A DNA stretch of 64,000 nucleotides, taken from NCBI RefSeq assembly GCF_047496725.1, contig NC_132986.1, positions 2,380,001-2,444,000 on the forward strand, in the 5' to 3' direction. Made by a program: the position numbers and the translations under genes. The stretch comes from Anoplolepis gracilipes. Its lineage: Eukaryota; Arthropoda; Insecta; Hymenoptera; Formicidae. Shown here one piece after another: positions 38,317-51,600 of the stretch (within the stretch, counting starts at the first letter, position 1; each line of letters starts with the position of its first letter). Below the pieces are notes generated by a model that was not told the DNA's origin, did not search any database, and was given only the letters and a program-made list of their open reading frames with translations.

Positions 38317-39304
38317 CAAGGTGTCTACTGAAATCTTGTGAAAAAATTTTCTGAAAATCCCTTTTCCAGGTATTTTCGTTCAAAATTCCAAGTAAAAAGA
38401 ATATTTTCAAAACTTTTTAATACAACTTTTTCTAAAATAAATTTTTTTCATGATGCATTATTTTTTTTCCCTTAGTACTCACGGATATCCGTCAACAATC
38501 CGATACTCTTCGAAATGTTACAGAACTCGTGACGTTGGTCAGTCAAGCAAATAGCGTTAAAATACGCGCAAAAACAACGGCGTATAAATAATATTTAGAC
38601 AAATGCTGTTTGCCTAGAAAAATAGCATTTTCATTGAACATAATAAACAAATGAAAGCCATTTGACCAGCCAGATAGCATTTGCCTAGTCAAGAGCTTTT
38701 TCTTAAAATAACCATTTGCCTACGATATATATACGATATATATACAAAATATATAAATGTATTAATATGTACATAAATTTATTTGTAAAAGCATTAATGA
38801 CGCCTTCTGTACATATACAATTAATTTATTATAGACGGGCGAAGATACGAGCGTCTCAATACTTATGTGTTCGGCATCTTGAACAATTTAATTGTTTAAT
38901 TAATATTCTAACAATTTTTACATATAGAACTTTTTGTAAAATTATCATAGAATTTTCAAGCGCCTAAAATCTGATAAGAAATGCTAAAAAAATTGTCGAC
39001 GAACAAACCAAAATGCAGTAAACTTGACATCTCACAATCAGTTTGTCTCGAGCTACTTTTTTTAATAGTCAGAATTATAAGCCAAAACTCAACAATGAAT
39101 GAGCTTCTACAAAATGAGACGTCAGTTTTACTTACACGACTGACTGTTTACAAGATGAAAAGCAAAATTATCAAAAAAAGAATTTTTAGGAAAATTACCT
39201 GAATTCCAATAAAATTCTATGAGACTTTCCTGATTTTTCCAGACACAAAAGAAATTCCTGAATATTCCCGGTTTTCCATGTTTTTTCAAAGAATGGACAC
39301 CTTG
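38317..39304. mobile_element. TE-like segment with CAAGGTGTC ends, about 1 kb
   Basis: The left end caaggtgtctactgaaatc and the inverted right end caaggtgtccattctttg share the terminal nine bases and then a looser GAAAAAA-rich similarity. Subterminal sequence on both sides carries ggaaaa/cctgga-type words (for example ttccaggtattttcg at about 38368 and aaaattacctgaattcc at about 39190). No target duplication was confirmed and no transposase frame remains. It is probably a non-autonomous or decayed DNA transposon. Confidence 0.5.
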
Positions 39305-42300
39305 AATAATCATAAAATTTAATCTCTCTTTTCGCTGTGAGATTTTGTGTCATCAATTGAGACGCATTCGGAATTATTCTCCATTTTGTTTGCTCTATCT
39401 ATCGGTAACATCCACCGTAGTTCGTGCAATCAACATGTATAAGTCAGAATTTCTAGAAAGTTACTATGATGTTACGATAACGTGTGTGATATGTTTCTCG
39501 GTGACTCTTCGTGATTCACCGGTTGAGATAATCGATTCATTCGAGAATCAATTGACTGTTATGAAAAATCAAGATTGCAAAAATATGTGTATTATCATGG
39601 TCAGAAACAAAATTCAAGCTACATCGAGTGCGGTAAACAATCATTGAGCAGTCACGAGAATATTCGACGAGAAAAAAGAATTTTGCTACATGCTTTAGAA
39701 TAAAATTTTCTATACAAAAAACTTCACTGAAAAAAATATTTTAAAAATATTACAAGACACTAGAAATAAAAAGAACTGAACTTGCATATATTTGCTAAAC
39801 ATAATTTCATATTTTATTTAAAAAAAAATAGAGGAACGTATGTCGCGATCTTTTTAGAAGAACTAGCTGTGCAGAATTTCAGTAAAAAACGTCAATTATA
39901 GCAAGTATTGCTAAGAAAATAATTACTTTGGTATCGTTACAAGAGCTAAGATAAATATTCGATAAAATCGCGTAATTGTATCGATAACGACATTATGATT
40001 ATCAAAGAGAACTTTAGCCGCATTGTCAATTGAATATTTCACTATCATCATGTGTAATCGAATAAAAATAACTGTATCTCGTCTTTTTTTATTACTAGAT
40101 AAAATACAAGAATAGAGTAACGTTATATTACGCAAAGATCGAAAATGCACAAAAACCATGAGCTGTAAATCCATCACACGTTATAAAATATCAAAAAAAG
40201 ATGAAATCTAATTTTAATGACAGATATTTTAATAAATTTAGAATCGATTTTTTGCTTATAAAATTGATGCGAAAATCATTTAACTTTTTAATTTTCAAGA
40301 TTATATCTCCTATTAAGTCTCGAATTTATGCATCACTTAGAGAATTATTATTTATTCGTACATGTGACTGACTGCGTTAATTAATTAAATTAAAACCGTG
40401 TAATACTGAATATAGAAAAAATTGTAGAAATGAATGACACCTGTTGAAACTATCGTATTAAGGGAAGTTCAACTGAAAATTGGTCGAAGAATTTCATCAT
40501 GTGTGCAATACTCTGGTGATATAATGGAATAAATAAGACAAAATCTGTTTTTATCTGTTCTTATCCTCTCTTCGCTTCTTTTACAAAGAAAAGAGAAAAA
40601 GGGCATGTATGAAAGACAGAACTGGGAAATCTAAAAGAGAGATAACGAACGACCAGTAACTAGTAGCGACTACTGGGCAACAGATTATCGGCAAACATTT
40701 TCGATATTGGCAAATTGCTGTTAGCATCCTTTCTCCTCTCGCGATCGTTTTCCTACCCCTTCCTCCTCTTTTCTCATCCTTTCTCTCTTCGTCTTTGCCG
40801 TTGTGTCCCTTAGCCGAAGGAGAAGTTAAATCGAATCCGGTAACTGCAGTCTAAGAACAAACCGAGCCAGAACGGGATACAAAAGCGTGGCTCGGCCGCC
40901 CTCGATACTGGCGCGGCTAACTTTCGCGAAGTTTGATGCCTCGCAAATCAATGGGCATTCGTCGGACCGCGTTAAATTACTCCCGGTTTCTCTCTACCAT
41001 CCGCGCACGATCCTGACTCGATTGGTGCAGTTTGTCGGGGGTGAAGAGTGTCGATTATCCATGTCGATCGTCCGGCCGTTTCGCTTCTCCGGCAACTCCG
41101 ACGCAGCGAAAACAACTTTAATCTTTTAACTGCGAAATTAAATATAGGAATCTGGAAAAGTGTCTTGATCTCGCTTTAGACTCCGTTTCGCTCGGCTTGC
41201 CGTGCCGTTAATGAGATTGAATTCGCAATCTGTACAATAGCTAGCATTAATTATCATTGGAATAACAATGTGTTTTACTGAGCCCGTGGAATGTGTGTAA
41301 TATATTTATACGTTGCATTTATACGAACATTCACATAATGTTAAAATAATTTCTATTCTTGAAACTCAGTATTTAAATAGTCGTACTTACTTTGTCATCC
41401 GTTTTTATTATTTGAAATATATTACTAATTATATTATTTATTATTAACTTTAATTAATTAATATTAATGATATAGATTTTAGACAACCACAATCCTAAAG
41501 CGCTCTACGACCCTTATCTCCCGATGTAACACTTTCGTAAAACTTGCAGTAACACTCTCCTGGAAAAACATTCTACGAGATACCCAACTTCGACCCAGAG
41601 ATTTTCTCATCCTTCATTTAATAGTGTAGGTACTGTGAAAGCTTCGGACAAATATGTATGTTGAAGCTTTAGAAAAATATGCATAAAGCATAAAAGAAAA
41701 TATAATTTTTATTTTATAAGAAAATGTAGATATACATTTCGTTATTCCAGTATAATTAATTTTACACTTTCAACAATAATTATGGAAAAGATTCATTACA
41801 TATTCTTCACTAATTGCAATTTTCACCACAGAGATTTTACTTTTTATTTCTTATTATTTCTTTTATATAAAACCATGTTTCATTTTATTATCATTTTCTT
41901 CAAAAGGAAAAGTTTAATAAGAAAGTAAAATAAAAATGAGTAAAACGAGTGCTTCTCTTCAGATAACAGTTATAATTTGCGGCACTGTTTAGATACAGTC
42001 CTTTTATGCTTTTATACCAAAGGGAAGAATTGGATATACTCGGCGAGAGATCGAACTTCTGTCACGACAGTATCATAACATATATTGCCCGTGGAATAAT
42101 AGACACGAACGGTTATTGACATCGATTGAAGGCAGAGAAAAAGGTATTATTCGTATATAATTGCGAGACCTAAGTATAGTATCATAGTGACACGTATACT
42201 TCACAATTGAACGATATCAATCAAAGAGAATGACGTATATATAAATGAGATTATTTTAGATTACAGTAAAGAAAGTATTAATTTGAAAGGCGATAATTTT

Positions 42301-44481
42301 CTGATCCATGTGATGATTCCATTAGCATTAATAATTCTTCCTGAATTTCAGCCAATTTATAATTCACCGGTTTCTATAAAAGCAAGAGACAAAGCAAGAG
42401 ATAAAAAAGCTAGAGTAAAAACGATAAAAAGGGAGAGAAATGAGCGCACGCATCTATTTAGAGATGGAGGTTTACGTAAGAAAATTTGACTTGCGAAGAC
42501 GGAACTATCCTCTAATCATCATACTCAATTTTTTCCAAGATCTTATCTGATGACGTTTACAAAGATGTCAAAGAAAAAAACCTCTGAGCGGAGACACCGG
42601 GTATCCTTTCAATGATAATCGACAAACATGCTTTCTAGACTAATTAAAGACAGTGATGCAAAAAAAAAAACGAACAGGACAATTTTTTTAATTTTCAAGT
42701 TTAACATTAATGTTTGTTACGAGAAAAGATCTAAATGATAAAAATATATAAAAACATTTATACATATATCATAAATCCGAATTTGATTATCTTAACATAT
42801 ATCTGTAAGTCTGTATATAATTTAAAGTATTTAGATCTTTTTTTTGTAATAAATAATTTCATACATTTCTTTAATACATAAAAATTATACATTTAATATA
42901 TAAAAGAAAACACAATTAAAAAATGAAACGTATACAAAGGAAGAAATATATAAAAAAATAGAATTTAGAAATTTTAATAAGATTTTAGTTGCGACATATG
43001 AGAATAAGATGTAATCGTTTTCTGTTAATTTCATATTATGCCATTCAACTTATAATTTTATTTAAATTTGTATTAAGCGAAACATAGGGAAAAATTTTGC
43101 CACGTATTTCATTTGTATTCCCCGACCAATCCTGAATATCTTATTAATCTTAATATCTCGCGCTTGTAGTTAGTTTTATATTTGAATTCCCTTCGTGCGC
43201 GATCTCACAAGCCTTCTGATTAAAAAAATTCATAATTAAATCGCGGAAGTAAAGAAAAATTACAATTACGATTGGAATATGCCAAGTTAAATAACGTTCT
43301 AAAAAAGAAAAATTGGAAACTGAATTTGGAATGCTCGGATAATCACGTTCTGAATTTACAACGAAAACATTAAAAAGAAATGGACAATACACAAAATGCG
43401 ATGGCTTTTCTAGCGAACAACATTGCCGATGCTATATTAGACGCTCAAAAAAAATGTCTGTTTAATAGTCTGAGAGGAGATGGGGTAGGTTAAAACGGGC
43501 ATATTCAATCGTACTTATGTAGATGCATGCAAATGTACCCAGGAAGAAGTTAAGCAACATCAGGTTCGAGCCTCGTCGCGAAAAGGGACTTAATCGAGGG
43601 TGGAAGAGGAGTCTAAACCTGGAAAGAGGAAAAGAATGGAAGCAGCGGTGGCAAAAGGGTTGTAATGGAATTAAGCATAATACAAATGGGAATTTACCAG
43701 TAAACCTGCTGATGGTGCCATACATAATGTAATATTCATAATGTCCTACAATCGTTTGTAATCAAAAGAAATCATCAAGGAAATCGCGAATTATAAATCA
43801 TTCACCTTCTCTACTATACTGGATTACTCGCTTGAGGATACGCGTTCGATTATTTGTGCTCGTATACATGTATACATATGTATGTATATATATGTGTATG
43901 CATATGACGTGAATCTATGTTAAAATATCAAAGAAACGAAAGAACTCTGTCATGAATAACAATAGATATTAAAATAATAATTATAATCGTATTGAAATAC
44001 TACATAGCAGTGTAATAAAATTTATTATTATTAATTACATTATTATTACAGTATTACCGAATTAGAAGTTCTCTTTCTTTTTGTCTCTTTTTTTCGCCTT
44101 TCAATTTTTAACATTAATTTATCTTTGCCTTACTTTAATAATATTCAATTTTCTTCTGTATCTTTTGTTTCATTTTTCATTACTTTGCTATTTTTAAAAA
44201 CACGATAATAATATATTCGAGAGCCCATTTGCTATTTTTATTTTTGTATTTTGTTTCTCTTTTTTTTTTACTTCTGACCGTATGCTCCAATTTTAATTTC
44301 TATTCGCCGCGCATTATTCGATCTTATAAATGAGCACGAGACTTTATTTCCGTCCAGCGCGATATTTCGAGATCTAAAGCGCCGATTACGCATTGCATTT
44401 TGACGATGGCACTTTTCTTGTTGCAGACAATGTTTCTAGATCTGAAACACTGATCGCATATCATATTCCGACGAGTATTCT

Positions 44482-44520
<39 letters not shown>

Positions 44521-44895
44521 ACCGCCAACCAGCATATTGTTTCTATTCTAGATCCACCCGCTTGATCATGCACAGTTTGCCTTTCCGAGCTTGCTACCGA
44601 GTTAACGCAAAAACGCAGGGTTTAATTTATTCATAATTTTGCCGTAGACAAGATTAGACTATTGACTTTATACACTGCCAATGTATGTACAATAACACTT
44701 CTAGTGCAGCTGAATTATATGATGTATTTTCTAGCTAAAATCTCGAATCTCTTGGAAAGAGGTCGTGCCATATGTATCAAAAGAAATCTGTGAATCATTT
44801 GTAATCACATATCAAGATAGGCAAAAAGTTAAAAAAAAAAACACGAGATAGATAAGATGGAGGATGTAGAGAAAAAGTTAAATAATTTAAAAAAT
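39305..44895. other. No gene seen
   Basis: Mostly AT-rich, with GC-richer blocks at about 40600-41230 and 43450-43740. The block at 40870-41130 has an 80-codon frame with no known family. Confidence 0.45.
44486..44512. repeat. (TC)n microsatellite
   Basis: About 27 bases of CT followed by a T run. Confidence 0.9.
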
Positions 44896-45205
44896 CTTAG
44901 CAAGAGTTTTTCATATTTCAAAATACGAATCAGCAAAAGATATAACGCACGGTTTATGGTTATAAGAATAAAATTCAAATTTCTGTAAATAGAGAAAATA
45001 TATAATTACAAAATTAATATATTTAGTAAATATTTTAAGATGTATTAAAATATTAATATAGTAATAAATATTAATGTGGTAATATTTTGAATATAATTAA
45101 TAGTGCTATTTAATACTTTTTTTAAAGAAAATATACATATATACTAGTTTTTACTCAAATTATTATTCCTATTTTTCTCCATTCATTTCGGTGGATTATT
45201 CATTA
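44896..45205 (+). repeat. Left arm of a diverged inverted repeat around 45.8 kb
   Basis: The arm starts cttagcaagagtttttcata and contains aaatatataattac and ttttactcaaattattattc. The reverse complement of 46265-46569 has the same blocks in the same order (ctttagcaagagtttttcat, aaatatataatttt, ttttactcaaattagtattt). The similarity is patchy but collinear over about 300 bases. Confidence 0.65.
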
Positions 45206-45847
45206 GCAAAGACTCGAAGATTAAAGTTTCGTATATAAGGAGCTTTAAAACGAATAATACAATCGGATACAATTGTGATATTGAGAATCATACTTATAAA
45301 TACTAATTAAAATTAATAAAAGTTTAAATAATTCTCTGCTTTCTCTAGATATTCTATTTATCCTTTTTTCTTATTTTATCGACTAAGTGACATATAATTA
45401 TGTATATTATATACAAGTGGATAAATTTTATTAGAAAAATTCTCAGAATTATTTTTCTTCTTTTCGCACTCGAAAACTTTAAGTTATCTCAATTTGTTAC
45501 CGAAATTCAAGCTGCAAAACCAGGAATTAATTTCGACTAATTCCGGTGTCTAATAACAATTATATCTAATCGACGTGGTGATTGGTGAAGAGAAGGACAA
45601 GGGTCTAAGAGGAAGATCGATATTCAGGATGGACAGTGATGGGTGGTAGGAGGAAATTGTAGGTGATATTCTGGCAGCAATTCCATGTTACATGCTTACA
45701 GAAGGACAGGCCGCGGTCAATCGATAGCCTCTGCTTTGTTCTTAAGGGAACAGTCGAGGACGAAGGAATATCGATCGACGACGGTAAGAGAGACGACCAA
45801 GACACGACGATAACGATGAGGTCTCTATCTCAAGTGAGCGAACTCAC

Positions 45848-45955
45848 CGTCGACCCTTTTTGGGCAGCAGCATGCGGACCCACCACGCTATCAGCTCCCT
45901 GGGGGTCCCTTTTGGGCACCAACGGCGTGCCGCCGCCGTCGTCGTATCTGGTTAC
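45848..45955 (-). CDS. Candidate internal exon of an unidentified gene (tentative)
   Basis: On the minus strand this block is bounded by a pyrimidine-rich stretch ending GGGACCAG (acceptor at 45956; an alternative CAG ends at 45948) and by GACG|GTGAGTT (donor GT at 45847-45846), a strong donor. One frame is open throughout and begins RYDDGGGTPLVPKRDPQGAD. The opposite strand also has an open frame with coding-like codon use (VDPFWAAACGPTTLSAPWGS) but weaker splice signals, so strand is not settled. No family was recognised. The block sits inside a GC island flanked by long inverted repeats (44896-45205 and 46265-46569). It is on the same strand as the vein-like gene 15 kb away, so it could be an upstream alternative exon of that gene or part of another one. 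Confidence 0.3.
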
Positions 45956-46264
45956 CTGGTCCCTCGGCCAGGAGAGAATGCGAAAAAGGGATGAGAGAGA
46001 CATAGAGTAAGAGAGAATGAGATTGCGGCGCGAACTAAATCTGTCCGTGAAACTGAGATCTCGTGCGAGCGCATTTGCAGTGTCGAGATTTAACTTGATT
46101 ATTCGAACGAACTGAATAGAGCGGTTAACGTGACGTACGTGCGTCTGCCGGCAAACGACTGAGGTAATTTTAGACGCCTGGCTGTCTAATTATCTAAGGA
46201 TTGTATTTGTATAACCTTCGCATTACTTATTTTTTTCTTACTTATTTTTTCACATATTAATTTT

Positions 46265-46569
46265 CACGTGGAATAATCAAAGTGTCGAATAGGATAGGAA
46301 TAAAAAATACTAATTTGAGTAAAAGTTAGTATATTTTCTTAGAAAAGAAAGGGATGAAAGTGTATTAAAATATTAAATATAATATTATTAACTATATTCA
46401 AAGTATTACTCTATTTTAATATATCTTAAATATACTTAATAACTATCAATTTGAAAATTATATATTTTTCTATTTACAAATTTTTATTTTATTTTTAACA
46501 AATCGTCTTTTGTGTCATATCTTTTGTTTATTCATGTTATTTTTGAAATATGAAAAACTCTTGCTAAAG
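46265..46569 (-). repeat. Right arm of the diverged inverted repeat
   Basis: Inverted counterpart of 44896-45205. Between the arms lie about 1.06 kb including the GC island and the candidate exon at 45848-45955. AT-richness makes some matching expected by chance, but the longest block is 22 collinear bases and four separate blocks keep their order. Confidence 0.65.
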
Positions 46570-47679
46570 TGTTTTCAACCTGTTCGAGATTCTCTTGCTA
46601 TTTTATGATCACGATCTATATTGGAAAATGAAGAAACGCGCACTTTCACAGGCACATTACGAGGTGTGGGCGAGTAGTATCGATCGATTTTGGGGGTGTA
46701 TTCTCAGGGGTCATCGTGCTTCCGTGTAATGCGTGGAATCAAACTTCCTCCATTATAACTAGACCGTCTAAGTGTAATGGAGGATTGTGCCACTATATAG
46801 TATTTCGTGATATAGAATCGATAACGCTGGCGTGAGAGATAGTCTCGTAAGAATAGCGACGATGTCTGACTACAGAGAAGCAAGTTCTACTGCGGATGCG
46901 GTGATGCGATCTCGATCGAGGATACAAATCCATAACAACGATGAAAATACGTGACCTTCATAATTTATGCATGTACGTCTTAAGTAATATCTGCTTAGCC
47001 AAATTAGACGAATAAAGTTTCAACTATTCGAACTGACGTAATAAACGTATTATGTTCACTAAAAAGTTCAGAATCACTAATATTACAATTTAATTAACAA
47101 TTCTATAGAAGAAAATTATTCTAAAAAAAATTAATTAAAAAAAGAATTTTTATATGTTCTGTAGAAAAAAATTCTTGCATTTTTAAAGAAATAATTGTAA
47201 AAATTGCAAGTAATTTAAGAAACACTTTTTAACGCACGCCTTTTTTTAAGCACAAAGCAATAAATCTAAAATTTTTTAATAGGTAAGAATACTCAAGTTA
47301 ATAATGTCTCGCGATCAGAAAAGCTCTTAAAGAAATCACTAAATTTTACATAAAGGAATAAATAAAAATATATAAATATAATCTAATATATAAATTATTA
47401 AATTTATTTATCAGTTAACACGCGAAACAAATTACGGACACAATGTAGAAAGAAATAATTACATAAATAAGAAAGATTATTCTTGAATAAGCTCTTATTT
47501 GATAATCGTACTATGCCAATTAAACCTAATCAAACCAAGGCAAAATTTCTAAGATTTAAAAGACAAGAAAGATTTCTGCGCGGTAAGACGAAAAAATGAT
47601 AAAGAGAAAAAAAATAAGACTGGATTTATTCCATGAGTAACAGAAAAGGTAGCAGGCTAGCGATACCGCTGATTCATTG

Positions 47680-48520
47680 GAAAGATTGCGCGATAGAAAG
47701 TTTTTTCATACGTTGACCGGCGCGGCTGATAAAGACGAGACACAAGAGGATTCTGACAGATCTCAGAGCGCATCTCCTTATGGGCCAAAATGTGTCCTTA
47801 TAACACCGCGATCTGGTTCATAAAAAGGTCACAAAAGCGATATAATTTCGCAAGATGATAGATGAGAGTGATAGTATTTCGCATCGCTTCTCATTCTTCT
47901 TTTTTTAAAGGCAACTTTTTTGCCACCCACATCTTCGTGTCTCCCTCACTTATTCGCCACCGATCGCGCGGACAACGAAAGAGGGTACAGGGCGAGGTTG
48001 GAGAAAAAGAGAACCCAAAAAAGGGGAAAAGAGAGATCTCTCGTCTAGCGGTAGTGGACCAGGAACGAACAAGGAGGAACAAACAAGAGGAACAACGGCG
48101 GCAGGGGGGGGGGACCAGGAAAGAGGGGCAAGAGACCAGAGAAGAGGGACAGGGGGCCAGGGAAGAGGGGCAGGGACGAAGAACAGCTGAAAGCGGGCAG
48201 TGTGTAATTTTGCGCCGGCTTAGGAAAACACGGCGGCCACCCGCGCGTTTCGCGAACGGCAGGGATTTAAAAATAGAAGGCCGCGCCGGAGGGACGCATG
48301 CCGATCGCGCCGTCGGCCACCTTGTTCTCCATTCGGCCGTCCCTTTGTCTCCGGAGAGATGGGGAAGCAGGATCGGCGAAGGGGCAACGGGGCCACTTTG
48401 CATCCCGGCGCGACCCAGGGCTCTCGATCGTGCAAAAGTGCGAATTGAAGATGCTAAGAAAGAAAAAGAGAAAGAGAAAAGAAAAGTTGCGAAAATATGG
48501 TGCAAACGATACTTCTCTAT
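47680..48520. other. GC-rich island around 48 kb
   Basis: CpG- and purine-rich block holding the 21-bp repeat. Both strands are open for more than 200 codons, a usual outcome of stop-poor GC-rich low complexity. No splice-bounded exon was supported. Confidence 0.35.
48113..48178. repeat. 21-bp tandem repeat, three copies
   Basis: Units at 48113-48133, 48134-48154 and 48155-48175 follow the pattern g(a/g)ccag.gaagagggrcargg. It lies in a 263-codon plus-strand frame (47862-48653) where it gives seven-residue repeats such as TREEGQG. That frame is Arg/Glu/Lys low complexity with no domain and ends in AT-rich sequence, so it is not called as a gene. Confidence 0.8.
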
Positions 48521-48654
48521 GGGATTAACTTTTTCTTTTGCTTATCTCATTATATTAGATAAAGACGAGATCTCTGTATCCTTTTTTCTTGGTGAATATA
48601 ATATAAAAAAGAACAATAAATATTGTAATTATATTGTAAATAATTATAAGTAGT

Positions 48655-51600
48655 ATTTATAAGCAGACATATATAGCTATACATATATAGAGAGATTAAA
48701 AATCTTCACATAACTTTGATTAAAACTCTGTTATTTTAAATCTTGATATTAATCTACAAATTAAATTATTAATCTATGTCTGCAAATATACTGCGATATA
48801 AGTATTAGTTTCTTTTGCATAATAATTTTTTATATTACATATGAAAGATCACATTTCATTTATATTAATCTCGAATTTTTGTCAAGAGCCTTTTCTGAAA
48901 TTTTTGTATTTTTCTATAATTATATGATTAGACAAAATAGAATTTTTGCATTGCGCAAAAATTATCTCACGCGCAGTTATGAGCTTTATAATAATCCAAT
49001 CATACCTCAAAATAAAATCATTTCTTTTCCTCCAAATAAATTTTGATCCTTCTATATTAAAACAATTATACTAGAATACATATAATAGAATGTACGCACG
49101 AATGCAAAAAAAAAATATCAGTTTTCTTAAGGAAAAACATATCACAATCTCTAACTTCGACATATAACGGACTTTTCACATTTTGGACTAGAATAAGAAA
49201 CGCTTTGAGATCTTGTGCCAAAACCTTTTTGCGTCTCATCCTTATCAGCCACACCGGTTGACATATGAAAAATTTTCTCTCGCGCACTCAAATCTTCCCG
49301 AAGAACCCGCATGAAGAATATAAGAACATAAAAATGCATATAAAAACACAAGAGCTTTCTATTCGATGTTCTGCATCCAATGTATATAAATCGCAAAATT
49401 TTATCTATTCGAGGAAAAAATAAAAAGAACAATTTTTAATATCTAGAGAACAATCTAGAATGAAATATGAATAATACGAATAGCGAAGGCTTCTCAAATA
49501 ACGAGAGAGAAACGAGAGAAAATGATATATTAATAAATAAACAATCAGAGTGAAAACGAAAAGAAATGAAATAAAAAAATGTCAACTATTTACGGAGATC
49601 CGGGGGAAGAGAAATAGTGATGAGACTTTCGCGATGAAGAGTTTGTTTCGATCTGGCGATAAAGCGCCGGTGATAAAAAGGTCGTAGATATTCGCGCAAC
49701 GATGCCGGGGTGCGTCCCGCGGGGATGAATTCGTCGGGCACGGGCGTCGAGGATGGCGGTGACATTACGACGGGCAATCTCGGACGGCGACAAGCGGGAT
49801 CGTAAATTCTCGATTTCTTTATCACGGGCGCTTCCTCTTTTCCTGGATTTCTCGCGTCTCTCTTATTCAAACTTTCGTGCTGTCGACGAATTACTACTAC
49901 GACATTGTCGACAATGGTGAATCGACGCGAGTTTAAACGATGAATCGCCCTCGTTGTCGCGCAAAAATTAAAATTGCAAAAACTAGACTCGAAGATAGTC
50001 GAGAATATGTGTCTGCAAACTATATAATAATAGAATAATTCACTTCGAGAAGTGAATAATAAAATGCAAATTTTTCAAGTTTAATATTTTTCGAAATAGC
50101 GTTGCGCCAATATTATAAATGCATTAATTATAAACTATATAAAAAAGGGAAATTTACAATAAAATTAGTTTTAAAATATCATTGTAATTGCATCGTGCGT
50201 CTATGAAATCAATTTGAAGAAAATACATGATTATCAACAATACATATAATTAGACGATTAAAACTCGACGACAATTCAGAAGTAAAAAAGAGCGGAATAA
50301 GACTTAACGAGAGTTACAAGCGTGAAGAGGAACTCGAAAGGTCAAGCCATTATTAAGAATCAGGGGCGCGAATTACGAGAACGGTAAAGCAAAAGAGAAT
50401 GAGAAGTCGTGGGACTTTGAAAAGGGTGGAACAGCAGGGAAGGGTGAAAGAAGAAGGGGAAGGGGACCTCGTCGTCTCTCTACGGGACGTTAACGAGCCG
50501 GTAAATATGTTGACTACCACATCGGAACAGTTTGAAGGCGGCTCGTATATGCGGTCGTGTATCCGTCCCGACCGCCTCCCTTTCCATTCCCCTCACTCCG
50601 ACCCCGTCCTTCTTTACCTCGCTCCCTAACCCATCCGACGAAATGATTATTATAGTTCGTAACCGAAGAGCTGCCCATTTTAGAGCCTGTAGAAGCCGCC
50701 GTATAATTTTCCACCCACTAAAATAGCCATCACCCCGTCTCCCCGTAGCGGGAAGAAGAGGGGACTTATCCGTGATTATCGGCAAATAAGGTACAGTACC
50801 GGTAGAAAATATGTTGAACGCGCTTGAAACCGGCGCTAAACGAGCCGAAATTTTTCACCCAAATGATGTGTAGAGTAGACAAAGAAGAATTTGCGAAATC
50901 AGTTAATCAGATTCAACAAAATAATAGTTGTAATTATTATCGAGAATTAATGTAACAACCAATTTGCATTGGCTTTAGAGATAACAATCTAAAAGAAATA
51001 TATAATCATAAAACAAATAAATGAAAAGCATTGATTAATTTAATTTTTGCTTAAAAATATAAATGTACTTGTTTCTTCAAAAAAAGAATTTGCATTAATA
51101 TAACAATTAAAATTAGAATAAAAAAAGCTCATACTTTGCGAAGTAAAATTAAAAAGAGATCGATACGATTAGATAATAAATAGAATCTTTTCGGTATGAG
51201 TTAATTCACGAATTAAATTTATAAGTGTATTAATTGCTGTCAATTACTATACCGTAACATTTGAACATTTTTATCTGTCTTTATAATATGAGACCAACGG
51301 AAGCACGTGGAACAATAACATGGCATGAACCTGCAACAAGGGTCACACCCTCGAATATCAGTTAATCCGAAGGATTTAATTGACGGCCTAATTGACTGTC
51401 AATGTGATTCCGGTATAAACTCTTATGTCAATACAGCATGTGTTACGGGCACTGTCTAAGATCTGTCAACAGCGTCTGTCAAACAGATCTGTTTACGCGC
51501 AGACGGTCGTGATTTCTCGACCGTCTCAAGGATAGTCGTGGACGGAAGCGGAAGAGTGATTATGCGCGTATCTTGGGAGGTTAATTATATATAAACTTAA

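Noticed and set aside
47862..48653. 263-codon plus-strand frame
   Set aside because: Arg/Glu/Lys-rich low complexity, a 204-codon frame opposite it, and an AT-rich tail with no domain.
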